DNA of 64,000 nucleotides from Eupeodes corollae (GCF_945859685.1 NC_079149.1:5367118-5431117); one strand, 5' to 3'; shown: positions 1 to 13,700, counted from the first letter of the stretch. The notes: generated by a model not told the origin, from the sequence alone. Translations and numbers: made by a program.

Positions 1-339
1 AAAACGCACTTAAGGATTCAAACAGGGTATTTTTATTCCTGAGAGGTCACCTGTAGAATTTTGATTAACTATTAGAAATACGGTCTTGAATTGCTAAAGT
101 AATATTTTCGAAAACATACACGGACTTTTAAGATCGTAAAAGTTTGATATTTAATCAATTTTGAAAATAAAACACTTTCAAAAAGCCCGAAACTTTTAAT
201 GTGTACTAAAGAACTCAAATGATGAGTTTCAGATATTTCAGCGATGTAAAAACTTTAGCTAAAGATTACTTAAGTTCGGATAAAGCAAATCCAAAACAGT
301 CAATTTAATTTGGGACTTATTTAAGGACCTGCAAACAAA

Positions 340-678
340 CTTGTGTTTCAAATCATAAAAACAATGAAGCATTAAATCGACGATCTATTAACGTGTTCAA
401 GAGATCGTTTGCTTGTTTGTTTGTTTGAAGACGTCAAACTCAAGGATTACTGGTCTGATTTGGAAATATCTTACTGTGTTTGATAGCTTATTTATTAAGA
501 AAGGCTGTAGTCTTTTGAGAGCTTAAGCTGTGTGCGCTGAGGAAACGGATAAAGTTGTTCAAATTATAAAAAAATGTAACATTAAATCGACGATCTTTTA
601 TCCTATTAAAAATCGTCTGCTTGTTTGTTTGTTTGAAGACGTCAAACTCAAACATTACTGATCCGATTTGAAAATGTC
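340..678. repeat. Duplicated ~0.2-kb repeat, left part (interrupted by a LINE)
   Basis: Two similar units lie in tandem. Both carry CATTAAATCGACGATC (near 370 and 581) and GTTTGTTTGAAGACGTCAAA (near 420 and 629). The first unit continues with TGTGTTTGATAGCTTATTTA at 477. In the second unit this part is missing here and resumes after the LINE at 2262. Confidence 0.65.
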
Positions 679-681
679 CTT

Positions 682-2262
682 CTTTTTTTTTTTTTTTTTT
701 ATAATTAGCAAACACTAAAAGGGTTTTTTATACCTTTAATATGCCAAAGACACAGTGTGAGCATTAGGAAAAGAGGGAAGGGTTGGTTAGGAGGTGTCGG
801 TGTACATTGGTTTTAAATTTCTGAACATTGCAATGACAAGGAAAGATAGAGCGTGGCAAGGCGTTCCACATTCGCGTAGTACGGCTAAAAAAAGAATCTC
901 TGTACTTCATAGTACGTCCGAAGTTGGGCTCAAGGGTAAACTGATGGGCATTCCTAGAAGCGCGGGTATTACGGTTAAATTGTTTAAGGGGAGGAATGCA
1001 ACTGGCTATTTCACTAGAGCATAGTCCGTTAAAATAACGGTAAAAAAGGGTGAGGCAAGAAACCTTGCGTCGATGTTCGAGTGATGTAAACGAGTTGATG
1101 GTGTTTATGTCACCAATCATTTTAAAAGCTCTTTTTTGAATACTGTCCAAGAGGCTTAAATAAGTTACTGGAGCACCAGCCCAGAGATAAGAGTTATATT
1201 CAAGTTTCGGACGTATATAGGTTTTGTAGATTGTAGCCAGATCAAACGGAGAAAAAAATTTCTTGCAACGTCTCAGAAAAACTAGACATTTTGCGGCATT
1301 TTTGGCAACATCGCGTATGTGATCGCTCCACAAAAGGTGGTTGCTGATGCACATTCCGAGGATGTCAAGATTTTCTGTTTCGTTGATGCAAGTGCCACTC
1401 ATAGATAGTGGCAAAGACGGTTTATCTCGCTTTAACGAAGCAAGACAGCATTGCGTTTTCGAAGCATTAAATTCCACACGATTTTTTATTCCCCATTGTA
1501 CAATGCTGTGTAGGTCGGAATTCAATGAGCCAATCATATTTTGCCGTTGCAGTTCCACATCCGAAGAGGAGGGTTGTGAGTCTGGAAACGAATATGAAAA
1601 GCTAAGAGTGCTATCGTCAGCGAAACAATGTATTGGATTAGAAGTAGCAGACAGGAGATCATTTATAAAAATGATGAAGAGGGTCGGAGACAAAACGGAG
1701 CCCTGGGGCACACCAGCGTTTATTTTATGAGTTTCAGACTTGAATCCGTCCAAAACAACTTGTATTGAACGGTTCGAAAGAAAATTTCTAATCCAACGAA
1801 GAAGAGATTCGTCGATACCGAAAGCACGCATTCTCGATAAGAGAGCAAGATGCCAAACTTTATCAAATGCCTTTGAAATATCAAGTGCAATAATCTTACT
1901 TTCTCCAAAACGATGTAAAGATCTGTTCCACTGTTCGGTGAGATGAACCATGAGATCACCAGTGGACCTATTGCTACGAAAGCCGTATTGCCGGTCATTA
2001 AGAAGCTTCCGTTCCTCAAGATATTTCTTAAGCTGATAATTAATCAGCGTTTCCATGACCTTAGAAAGAAGGGACGTTAGTGCTATCGGTCGGTAATTTG
2101 TGGGAGAAGAAGATTCGCCTTTTTTTGGAATTGGCTGAACAAATGCAGTTTTCCAACTACTCGGAACGAGCCCAGAAGAATAGGATAGATGGAAAAGCTT
2201 ACGCAGTGGTTTTGCTAGCGTGGAAGAACACCTCTTCAGAATAATATCGGGGATACCATCTG
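682..2262 (-). mobile_element. 5'-truncated CR1/Jockey-like LINE with poly(A) tail
   Basis: This non-LTR retrotransposon lies on the minus strand. Its poly(A) tail is the run of about 20 T on the plus strand near 682-701, and it is cut off on the 5' side near 2262. The same interrupted host repeat lies on both sides, which marks the borders. The remaining open frame (annotated separately) holds most of the reverse transcriptase and the C-terminal region. A decayed second copy is at about 48225-49470 and a 3'-end scrap at about 4195-4365. Confidence 0.85.
764..2262 (-). CDS. LINE reverse transcriptase, 5'-truncated but open
   Basis: The frame is open for about 500 codons from 2262 down to 764. 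It has no initiating Met in the usual place because the element is truncated. It begins at DGIPDIILKRCS, then has NYRPIALTSLLSKV, the palm motif LDISKAFDKVWH, GVPQGSVLSPTLF, and the catalytic box as FADD. After that come LGMCISNHLLWSDHI, IYKTYIRPKLEYNSYLWAGA and a C-terminus with TRMWNALPRSIFP. These motifs are typical of insect CR1/Jockey-type ORF2 proteins lacking RNase H. The endonuclease half is missing, so the copy cannot move by itself. The lack of stops points to a fairly recent insertion. Confidence 0.85.
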
Positions 2263-2350
2263 TGTTTGATAGCTCATTTATTGAGAAAGGTTAAAGCCTT
2301 TTGATATCTTAAACTGGATGCCGAGAAAACGGATCAAATTGTTCTAAATT
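2262..2350. repeat. Duplicated repeat, right part after the LINE
   Basis: It starts TGTGTTTGATAGCTCATTTA and continues like 477-565, with scattered differences. It completes the second repeat unit broken at about 678, so the LINE inserted inside it. Confidence 0.6.
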
Positions 2351-2649
2351 AAGTTCTACCCATTATTGTCTACAGTTCACAGAAAAATTAATAATTAAGA
2401 TGAGTGGTGCTCTTAAAAATATTTTTTTTTCAGAAAACAAATCGACCTTTAAAGAATTTCACAAAATTATGCATGCAGTAATTAAAGTTCAAGCTGTTTT
2501 TAGAGGAGATATATGGGACGTTAAACCAAATTAGTGAATTATTGTTGGTAGGATTTTAATTTAGCCTGAATCTAAATTTTTCCTTTAGATATAAGAGTAT
2601 TTATTTTTGTTTTCAAAAAATAACTATTCTTTAAATGTATCTTTAAACT

Positions 2650-3130
2650 CAATCAAAAGACTAGGACGTTAATGTCTCTATTTGTTCTAAAGATATTTGA
2701 GCCGAAAATAACATTTGAAAAATTAAAAATTTATTTTTTACTAAATAAAATTGTATTCAAAAAAAATTTAATCAACAAAGTTTAAAAAAAAGCCTAATTT
2801 CAAGTCGATGACTTTATTTTTCTCAACATATTTGAGTCGAAAATTAATCATTACCAATTTTTAGTAAAACCAATTTGTTTTGTTTTTATTTTATGTTCGG
2901 ATAACTATCAATTCTATTTTTCTAAAATGTTACCCATGCATCAAAAATGGTATTTTTTCGTTGAAAAAAAAAAAAATTCTAGATATAATTCTATTTTTAT
3001 TTCAAGTATAAACTAAATTTTTGTATTGTTTCCTTTTTTTATCGATACTAATTCTGTATGACGAGAGATATTTGGGGTAGAAAAATAATAAGAAGATTCA
3101 AAAACTCAGGGTTTCGGTTTTCTTTAGAAT
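2650..3130. repeat. AT-rich dispersed repeat (GAGTCGAAAAT family)
   Basis: It contains TTTGAGCCGAAAAT near 2696 and TTTGAGTCGAAAAT at 2831-2844, followed by T-rich tracts and the motif pattern seen at 44440-44700, 51105-51720 and 63380-63800. No ends or coding content were found. The class is unknown. Confidence 0.4.
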
Positions 3131-4194
3131 CTTGTACCTACATCTCCATTTTTCTATTAATAAATCAGCTTAAAGTTCGTTCTTCAAATCGAAGTAACCA
3201 AATCTTCATTCATTTAAGGATATACCTGCATTAAAATACAAAAATCGATAGAATTGAGTTTACGATGGATGGAGCAAATAAACCCAAGGACTTTTCTTTT
3301 TTTGTTTCGCTTTCATCACCAAATCAATATAGATTTTCAACTAAACTAAACGAACGGAAGAAAATAGAAAACTCACAATTCAAGTAAAGTGCTATAGAGG
3401 TTAGTTGTTCAAATGTGTTTCAAAATCTATCCCAATATGTACTCGTACTCGATATGTAGTGTAGATACCAGTACCCGTGCCCGTACCCGTACTCAAAGGG
3501 GTAATGCAATTTTCTCTGGATGCATTGATGGTGATGATGATGATGTTCTCGTAGTGTGTATCAAATTTATCCTGAAGGGGACAACATATAATAAACATGT
3601 GGCTGCAGGTCCTTCAGATGAGAGATTTGTTATTTGATGGTTGTGCATCCTTGGGCAAGGGATATATTTAGCTTTCTCTGGAAAAACCATCAACCATCAT
3701 TGATTTCTCCAAAACAGGACATTGGTTATTTTATCGATGATTTTTTTTCTTTTTCCATTAGTCGCACTTTGAAAAGGATTTGGAAATGAGAACGAACGAA
3801 AAACAAAATAAAAAAACGAGTTCTTAAATAAGACCAAACTAAATTCGTACTCGTATATTGGAAGTTTTAGTAAATAAGTCAAAATGCTTTCGAAAAATGT
3901 TCCACGAATCGAGAATTTAAGAACAATATTGGTTTTCATTTGATTTTGGGAATTGAATGGTTTTCTAAATTCAGAGCTTTTTTTTCTCGTATTTAGCAGA
4001 TTTTCATCACAGAAAGGACATACACATATAGACACTCAAAAGCCTATAAGCAATTAACTTCATAAATCAAAAAATTTGAGAACTTTTTAATAGAAGCATT
4101 TTGGAAAAGCAATTTTTTCATCAGAATTTGGTAATGGTGAAATGTTCGACTTTCAAATGGATGTATGAACAATTTAAAAGGATTTCTTATTGCC

Positions 4195-4365
4195 CTGTTT
4201 ATGCCCAGAACACAGTGCGGATGTTGCGAAAGAAAGAGAATGGAGAAGCTATCGGTGCACATTGGTTTTGAATTTTGAAATTCATTGCACATTCGCGTAG
4301 TACGGCTAAAGAACGGATCTCTGTTGTTGAAAGTACGACCGAAGTAGGACTCGAACGTATATTTT
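4195..4365 (-). mobile_element. LINE 3'-end fragment
   Basis: It matches the 3' part of the 682-2262 LINE: both share ACATTGGTTTT followed by CACATTCGCGTAGTACGGCTAAA and a decayed ACGACCGAAGT segment (compare 750-940). No useful coding capacity remains. Confidence 0.65.
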
Positions 4366-6837
4366 TGAACGAAATGTTTACAAATATCGAAACTTATTTA
4401 CTCTACAAAGTTAATTGTAATCTTATGTTTTTACGCTTGACTGTGACAGTTATAAGACCAACTAAAATATTTGGTAGAAATTTGAAATAAAAGTAAAATT
4501 CAATTCAATAGATGAAATTCGAAAACCTATTAAATACAACACTAAGAAGAAGTATTGAATTTTAAAAATTGTATCTAGAGATAAACTATTAAAAAGATTC
4601 GAAGCCGAAATACAAGAATTTGTATGTAAAGTTCGCTTATATTTTAAACCAATTTATTTTAACTTTACTACAATAGTTTAAAAAAGTGAAAAATTACAGA
4701 CAAATTAATGACAAGTATTTGCAATTAATAAGTAATTGAAGATATTTTTCATATTTTTCAATTATAGCTACGGGTAATTGCAACATAAAAAAGTCAATTA
4801 TTTGTAATTGAAAAAAGAAAGTTGAAATTAATTACGAAAAGTAATCAAAGCTTTCCAACTCTTTTAATTCTTAACTATTTCAATTTTGATCATTATGATT
4901 TCTTAGGATTAACTTCCTGCACAAAAATGATAAAAGAGGGCATAGCTCCTTGAAATTGGTATTATGAAAAAAGTTTAAAAAATGTTGTAATTTCTATCTC
5001 TTTGAGACAAATGTAATTAACCCAACATTGGCATAAAAAAGGAAATCATTTAAATAGATTTTAAAGTTTTTAAAACATTCAGAAAAGTTTTTTCTTTTAT
5101 TTTATGAAATTTAATCTTCATCAATCTTGAACGTGCTTTATCCCTGAAGTCAAGTTTTTAAATCACACAATTTTAAACAATAGCACGCATTGGCTTAGCT
5201 ACAATGTTTATTAACTTATCTTCGATATTGGAAAAAAGAATATATAATCCAATTAAAATAGCGTAAACATATTTACAACAAGGTATCAGGGGAAATACTT
5301 CAGGCAGAAAATTACAAACAAGCTTGTTTCATTCAGATTTTTAAACGATGTCTTTTTTGAACTCAACACTGAGCAAACAGGAAGTCAAAGAAACCTTGGA
5401 AATATTGAATATGGTTTAATTAATTCCAAATTTTCTTCAAGGACTTTAATTTTATTACATCAACATCGAACCTTGTTTTTCAATAATCAATTTAGGTGCC
5501 GTCTTGAATAAGCCTCTTCCAACACTCTTAAGATACATTCAAAGCCACCATAATACAAAGAAACTGATCCTTTAACAAATGAACCGAGGAAGTTTTCTGG
5601 TAAACAGATTAAAAAAATAAAATACGAAAAGATAATCGAAAAGTCCTTCTTGTTGGCTTAACAAACAAAAAGGAAGAAGAAACAAAAAGAAAATTAATAC
5701 AATTTTCTTCCGGTGTTGAAGTTTGTTTTTTAAATTCTTCTTCATTTTTTTCATTTTGGAAATTTTTCTACATAGGTCAGGTTCAGGATCAGGAAAAGCA
5801 ATCTCTTATGTCGTCCTTCGAAATTTAGATTAAATTAAATCGATAGAATCAAAAAGTGAGAAATCATGTTTAAATTCTATACTTTTGTATATGAGTGTAT
5901 ACTGTATATAGATTTTAATTTCCTGTTATTTTGAATCCACATAGCAGGATATTTCATTTTGTTTGTTTGCTCTCCTTTAGAGGGTTATACGAGTATGTAC
6001 CCTAATAGGCGAGTTTTAGGAGGTTGTAACATAAAATAGCTAAAATTGTATTTTACACAATTTTTGGAAAATTGAACACAAAATATAAAGGACCTAATGT
6101 GGTTTTCGGTTGAATTGGCTTGCTTTTGTTTTGTATCTATAACCAGGTTGTTAGATGAATGGAAAAAGGATTTGTTGTTTCGTTTAAAAGAGGTTGTTTC
6201 TTTTTTATTTTCATTATTTTTGCTAGGTAGAGCGAGTCATTCGATTAAATAAAATTTAGGAAAACAAGAGGTTTTACAATGGTAATAATATTTGAAAGAA
6301 ATCTTCGTTTTATAGATCAGAAATCAGTTAAATGAAGCCTAATAGCATATGATTGTTTTTGGCACCATCAAGCATAATGTAAGAAATTTAAAAATGTAAA
6401 TAGAACAATGGGAAATTATATAAAGAGTTCCAAAAATGTTATTCAAGTTGAACAACTCCTGAAAAGAACCCTTAATTTGGAGAAGAATGACCAACTTTTG
6501 GAGAGGTAAGAGGAGACGTGGGGAAGATTTATAGAAATGACTAAACATTTTTTTTTTTTTAAGTTATGTGGAAAAATTGTAGGTCTCCAAAACGATTACA
6601 ACACTTTTAGCACAACAATTCATAGATTTAGAGAAAAGCGGTTAATAACATTATTGTTTAACACCTTAATGCAGCATTCAAAAATGGAAGAAACTAATAA
6701 CAAAAAACAGCTGTGTAAATACTTCAAAAAGTATTCAATTCAAAATTTTTGTTTAAGCTGATTTCTTTTTAGACATTCCAGATGTTTAACCAATTTAGTT
6801 TGTCACTGATTTTTTGTAAGAAAAAAGTGGAAAAGTC

Positions 6838-7140
6838 CTCTGTCGAAGTACAGCGACGTAGACTTAGCCAGAAGGTTAAAAGTGCAAAGACTAAGATAGA
6901 TGGATCACGTAGAGCGCATGGAAACCAATGCTCCGGCACGCAAAGTCTTCGAATCCACACTCACAGGACAGCGCTGTAGAAGAAGACCGCAGATCAGCGC
7001 ACAAGTGGAAAGTGACCTCACCCAATTTGGAGCGCGAAACTGGATACATCTAGCTAGGGACCGAGGTAGATGTAGAAGTTTTTTGGGTGAGGCAATAGTT
7101 CACACAGGACTGTAGCACCACCTTAAGATAAGAAGAAGAT
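6838..7140 (+). mobile_element. RTE-like LINE, 3' end of ORF2
   Basis: On the plus strand the frame at 6900-7115 reads DHVERMETNAPARKVFE, then TGQRCRRRP, VESDLTQFGARNW and GEAIVHTGL before the stop. This is the usual C-terminus of insect RTE-like endonuclease/reverse transcriptases. The 3' sequence is GGACTGTAGCACCACCTTAAG followed by AAG-rich tail repeats. Only the last ~90 codons survive. The upstream RT is absent, as expected for 5' truncation. Confidence 0.75.
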
Positions 7141-7189
7141 AAAAAGATGCCAACTTGATAGAAGAAAATTCATAAAAATGTATCGGACT

Positions 7190-7400
7190 GTTTTTGAGTA
7201 AATTCGATTTCGATTTTTGTTCAAAACCATTAACTTAAAAGTATAACCTCGATTCCTTCAATGGTTAAGGCTTTCAGTGTCATTGTAAAGACCTAATCGT
7301 CCGACCCAATGTTTTTGACTTATCTACCATCGTAATGTCATGTTTTATTAAAATCTGGAGTTCAAAATAGTAACGAACGCAACAGTTTCCATACACTGGA
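7190..7400. repeat. Dispersed repeat fragment (CATCGTAATGTCAT)
   Basis: CATCGTAATGTCAT at 7328-7341 is followed by ATTAAAATCTGGAGTT and ACGAACGCAAC. A similar series occurs at 52100-52160. Unclassified. Confidence 0.35.
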
Positions 7401-9689
7401 GTCTTTTGTAGACACTTTAATGTTGTTATCAGTAAAACAGAATTTATTTAAAGTCGATATCTTTGCGAGTTTCTAAGGATATAGCCAAATTCCTTTATTA
7501 TATAGAAAGTACTTAATAATTTAAACACACTTAAGCCTCATGATCTTTATAATGACTTTTGGTAATGTTTTTTCCTCAGTCGATTATTTTAAAAGTCAAC
7601 CTAAAATGCCATTTGAATCCCAAATCATATTTCATCGACTCCTTTTTTATCTTTCCGTGAAAAGTTGTCAGCACATTAATGACAACGTTTATCATAAAAC
7701 GTGTACATTTCCATTGAAAATCTACATTTATTTAACATTAAACTCAGAAATTTCATAATTATATTAAAGCTTTAAAATTTATTAGATTTGTGTTTTAAAC
7801 CGCCAACGTAACGCCACACCACTCTACCACCGTTTTCTTGACCCAACCAAGCGAACATTTGACTTGAAATAAAAAAAAAGTACATCATATTTCATTTTAA
7901 TCCTTTTCATTGCCTTATATATATATTTCAGTCTAAGACTATAGCAAGAATATTAAAATATTCATTAAAGAAACAAAAACGAAAAAAACATATAAAGAAG
8001 ATATTTTTCTCCCCCAAAAATTGTTGACTTCTCTCTATAACCTACCCCCTAAAAATAAAGGGTTTCATCATCTTTAATCTTCAGTGACGAGGAAAATGCA
8101 AAACATATTTAAATTCATCTCTGATGGATATGATGATGATGGTGTGGCCATTTATGGAAAATTTACTTTCTACAAAAGAAATTCCTTTCTCTTTGAAGCT
8201 TTAGCTTTTGCTATTAATTCATTCTCGTAAATTCTTTATGTTCAGAGAGAAAAGAAACTCACAACCAATTAGAAAATCTCCTTTCCCTCGTCCTTTTCTC
8301 ATCACAGATATAATTGAAATACTTCACCGATGAAGGACATTCGGTACTTTAAAATTAGTGGACTGCAGGATATTTCTTATGTACATGTAAACTGCAATCG
8401 AATAATTGATGAATTTTTGTTGAGAACTGATATAAAGTTACTCAAAATCCAACCATCCAGGAAGAGAAGAACCTTAACTTGGGGTTGGTCGGTTGAAAGT
8501 TAATTTGATTTTTATTTCATTACGTGCAGAGAATACAAAATTACACGAAGGTTTATATGAAGTGCAGTGCTCTGAGATCATTCGTCCTCCCTTTTGTGAT
8601 TAATTAAAAAAATAAAAATATAAACTACACGATACTCCAGGAGCTCGATACTCATGGCAAAAGTCCTTCGGATTCTTTCGGTGTAAATGTGTAAAAGGAT
8701 ACGACGTGAAAGTACTACCTACCTACCTTCATTTTTGTGCACATACGAGTACGTAGTATAAACCGTCAAAGGAAAGTTCATTTGATTAAATACAAAAATA
8801 AAAATGAGAAAAAAAACCAAGAACCACATCAAAGCTGTCTGGAGGAGGTAAATGAACTTTTGTGTCTGTTTTCGTGTCCTTTGATGTCTGCACTCTATAT
8901 ATATGAATTTTTCAAAAAAAAATGTGTGTCATTGTGTTGAAGAATGCCTTTGGTTTGTTTGAAAAACAGCTTTAGCTTTGACATAAACAAAAATATCTAT
9001 CGTAAGTCACTGGGGCGTATGTGGAATATTTTTTTGTTCTTTTTGTCTGAAGTCCTTTTAGCCACTTTTTATTCACCATAGAAGAAGGTTGTACTTAAGA
9101 AACGAGAAAAAAACCCATATGAAAAAGGATTGAAAGGACTCGTTAAGGTTATCCTGTTTAGTATCGACCGACGTCAAATAACCTATTTCTACTTAGGTTA
9201 TCATGTTAATAAGATTTTAACATGTAAATTTTCTTCTTTATTTTTTTTTATTAAATTGTATCTCATGGTGTTCCTTTTCTTTTGGAAGGGTAAACCGGTG
9301 TCCTTGCCATTGGCAAAGTTTTTATTTTTTTCCGCATCCGAAACAACATAATCATCATCAGGACCCTTTTCCCTGAAAATGAAAATGTACCCTTGTCTAA
9401 GGAAAAACCCCAGTATTAAGATAATGTCATTAGAAACTCGTTTGGCATATTTCCATATTCCATATCAATATTTTTATGGGTTAACGTGTTTCCTTTTAAA
9501 ATTTTAGGGATAACAAAGGCGAAGGAAAAAGGCAAAACTTTAATATGTGATACTCGTGTGTGTAATCAATTTTAACTTAAGTTTTGTGGACCTATACATA
9601 TAGATAGGTGTTATAATAAGCTTGAGTGAGTGAGGTTGTTTTTCGGAAATACGTTGGTTTAAATTAAATGTGTTGTAATATTTTAAGCT

Positions 9690-9910
9690 GTTGGTTATGA
9701 GGAACAATACAATATTCAGACAATGTTGTGTATCGTTTGAAGTTAGGGAGAATAATATTGGCCCAAGGATAGATCCATGTGGTACTCCACACAAAATGTT
9801 TAAGAAAAAATAACATGTTTAGATAAGCCAGTATATCATTTATAATAAGTGAAAAGAATATTGGCCCTAGGATAGATCCATGTGGTACTCCAGCGAAAAT
9901 ACTCAGGGAG
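9690..9910 (-). pseudogene. Tandem scraps of a LINE reverse transcriptase
   Basis: On the minus strand the palm-region motif GVPHGSILGP is read twice: near 9760-9790, continuing ILFSLTSND, and near 9845-9895, continuing IFFSLIINDILAYLN. The two stand about 115 bp apart in the same orientation, so a small piece of a non-LTR RT has been duplicated. No complete domain remains. Confidence 0.6.
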
Positions 9911-10394
9911 ACAAGAAGAAATGAATTATTTATTACAATATTTTAGACATATTAAAGAGAAAAATAATAACATTTATAAAATCTTATCACGGGTAGAGGT
10001 TTAGAAAATGTATGAACTTTAAATCATCTAAGAGCTTCAGAATCGCTATCACTTTAAGATGGTGCCATAAAAATCTTTTCAACTAATGGAAAAATTAATT
10101 TTTATTCAACGAATCAACGGCTAATTTGGGAAAGAACTTTTCAAGACATGCATACAAATAAATTTCTAAATAGATTATGTTATTTACCTAAAAACAACAA
10201 AATAATTGCATTGGAAAATCTTTGCTTTGAATAAGTTTAGAAAGTTAATCTGATGTTTTTTGAACAGGATTCGTATTTAAACAAAAAACACTGCAAGATG
10301 AAAAACCAAGCTCAATACGCAATGTTTTGAGTGCGAATTGCCTTCGATGTAAGATTGCTCTCCGTCAAAATACAACAAACGAAATGCAAAGAAG

Positions 10395-10700
10395 TTGTTT
10401 ATCGTTTATAGTAAGTGAGAAGAAGATAGGCCTTAGAATGGATCTGTGTGGCACCCCAGAAAAAATACAAAAGGAGTCAATATATTGTTATTTTTTTCTT
10501 ACAGTATGTTAGTTCCTTGAAAAAGTGAAATAATTACAATTAAAAAATCTTATAATGGAAAATCAACATTTCAAAATCTAAGAGCTTCAAAATCACTATC
10601 AAGCTAAGATGATGATTTTAAACTACTTCGAAAAGAATAGAAGAATCTATTTAACTACAAGTAATTGAATCCTAGGTCTCGTTTTTTTCTGAAAAATTAT
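10395..10700 (-). pseudogene. Third copy of the LINE RT scrap
   Basis: The minus strand reads GVPHRSILRPIFFSL near 10410-10460. The plus strand then resembles 9830-10090, sharing CTAAGAGCTTC-AATC-CTATCA, so a unit of about 0.3 kb containing the RT motif was copied and then decayed. Confidence 0.5.
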
Positions 10701-13700
10701 AACATTACATACAAGCTACATAAGTTGCAAGCAAGCATTAAAAGCGCCTTTTGAGACGGCTTGAGTGAAAATTACTTAAGATAATTATCAAGTTATTAGG
10801 AAGAAAAATTACTTTGTGTCAAAATAAAACAAAAACAAACAAAATGCAAAGAGGTCATTTTAACATGTTTCTTATTCCTAATTAGTCATTATAATTACTT
10901 TCACAGCACAGCAGTGCCAATTAGCTATGCTCGCATTTTAGCAAAATAATTCATCCTTATTTGATTCCTGTTATTTTGTGTTGTTGTTTTGTTTTAAATT
11001 AATACATAGCGTGAATTATTTTCAAAAATTAACTTAACAAACAAGAACACGACACGATAAATTCTTAAATAAGGAAACATTTTTCTTAAATTTAAATTCA
11101 TTAAACGAACTGAAATAAGGATATACACGTACATAGACTCTCATACCTCGAGAAACATCCTTTGGAATACTTAGTGAGTCAAAGTGTTTTTGCTCGAGAA
11201 AACTTTTAATGATATATTTTTTGTTTTTGTATTTCCACCATATACCATCATTGGCATGAGGTTGACAGCGCGCGCAATATTTCATCTCGGCAGGACATAA
11301 ATTCATTGCAAACTTATTTTTTCTCTATAAAAAGCCAACAAAAAAAAAAAAACAAAAACAAATTCAAAACGAAACGAAGTGAAACTAAAAGAAAGGACTC
11401 TCGGTGAAAATTCTATGGATATATAACAGCAGGAAAAGCAGCTGCTGCTGTCGCCACACCACCAACAAAATACATACATATCTCTGCATCACTCCTGCGA
11501 CCTAATTATAGTCCCTTGGTTTTAATTTGTTTTTTATTTTATATTTTCTCAGAAAAAGAAGAAATAAAATTATAGTTGGCTGCTTGGCATTCTGCTACAA
11601 TTGAAATCTTAATTTTGAGTGAATATAAACACAGAAACTGAATATAATACATATTTGCATTTTTGAAGTCGAAATTTGTTTTGCAAGGACATTTTGAAGG
11701 GAAATGAAGAGAAGGATAACGCTTCTTCTTCTGAGGCTGTAAATAGAAACGCGAATTAATTTGAATTTGTCATTGTATTCTTGCAACAATATGACGATGT
11801 GCCGTCAAAAAATAAAATGGAAAATCTCAAAAAATGAGATACAAATATTTGTACTTGCATTTCAATTTAGTTCAAAGAATTTCATGCACCCCCTCGAAAG
11901 CCTTTCAATTCTTTTGCCACCCCTCATTTGAACGAGAAAAATGTCATTGATTCTTTTTAGACAGTGATAGAATTTAATTGATTTGGTCTTGACATAAATT
12001 AATTTTGAATGCCGTTCATAACTTAGTTTAAAAAAAAGGATCCTTTGCCTTATGCATCATAGGCCTCAGTCTGCTGCATTCATTGTACTCATTTGTTGTT
12101 GTTTTTTTAAATTCACAACATGAATGACACAACGACGTCAAGTGTAGTTTTGTGTTATTCAAAAAAACATAAAAACCAAAAGAAACAAACTACTTGATAC
12201 TCGTCCTGGTACTCGTTTATGTATCATGAAAACGAGAACATCCTTTTTAAAAAAGATTAAAAACGACATCAGTGTGTACTTTTGTCTGAAAGTTTATACA
12301 CACACTCTTGTCTATCGTCCTCGACTTAGAAAGATAAAAATGAATGAGTTTTTATATTCTTCTTATTTTTTTGTTTTGGGACGTTTTTTGAGATGTTTGC
12401 GTAGATTTTGTGTTTTTATTTAGGTCATTGTTTTGTGGTTACGGGGACTGGTTTCTTTTGATAAGTTTTGTTTAGTGTTTTAATAAAAACAAAAAAACTA
12501 TAAAAATAAAACGAAAAAACATAAAATGTGTGTTTTAAGTGTTTTGTTTATAGCTTGATATTTTATGTCAAACTCACTCAAGAAGTACTTTTTGCTTTGG
12601 ATGATTTTCATTTAGTTTTTAACACACTTTTTTTCAAGTGTGATGCGATAACTCATGAAGTGGAATTATAAATTTTTAATTTAGGTAGACAAGAAAATAT
12701 TTCACATGTGACAAACGTGTTATGGTTATGAAAAAGACACATTTTGAAATTCAGTTTAAGCCACAAAAAGCTTTGCACTTTTAAATACCCAACATATAGA
12801 CTTAATTTTTGTTTAACTTTCTGTATTTTTCAACATAGTTAGGTACTTAAAGCTTTTTGGTATGCAAATTGTTAAAGGGATTTTTTGGAACTAGAAAACG
12901 AACGGGAAGTACAGCTTTCTGTTGGAAATATTTCCAGGGAAAAAAATGTGTTACATTTTTAAGGAAGTTGAATTAAATCAAAATATTTAGGAACTTTCAA
13001 AAATTATTTTGATTATATTAAGTGCAATCGGGAATACAATGTTTCTAAACCTTTTTCATCGACGAGATTTAGAAATTAAGCCTACTTTTCTTTGTAAGCT
13101 CAACACAATTAAATAAGAGCCAGGGGCCCATTTCATCAAACATGTCCCACCTTTCACATTGCAACTTTGGACACATATAATATTCTGCAAAGTATAGTGA
13201 AAAGTGTTTCACAAAATTTGCAAAGTGACGAGACTCTTAAATTTTCAATTTTTTAGACTTTATTTCAAAAGTGAAAAGTAAAAGTGTTAAACCAATTAAG
13301 AGTGCAACTTTGCTATTAATTCGTATTTTGAAAAGTTTGCAAAATAAATTTTATATTGTGTTTATTAAGATCAAATTTGCGTTGATAAAAATCGGTGAAT
13401 CAATTTCTATCATGGTTTCATCAAAACAAAAATTTCGAGGCTGTGCCTGAACAATGTTGTGACAGCAAATAGTGTTAGAAAGAAATGTTTCAATGCTAAT
13501 ATTTGACATTCGATGAAGGCTGGTTTGCTAAATCCGTGCATAGATGCAGCACCGTGATGTAGGACTATTTCGAGCCCAATTTAGTGTACACGAAAATTGC
13601 AAGGGACTTAAGCAAATATTACTTTGGGTATTGAATTTTAATTTGTTTCTGATTTTATAGAACGAAAATTCTATGGTACCTACTGTTCGTTATTCGAAAA

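Noticed and set aside
13125..13430. Possible MITE starting CAGGGGCCCATTTCATCAAA
   Set aside because: The start looks like known MITE ends, but no inverted partner or target duplication was found in the next 300 bases.
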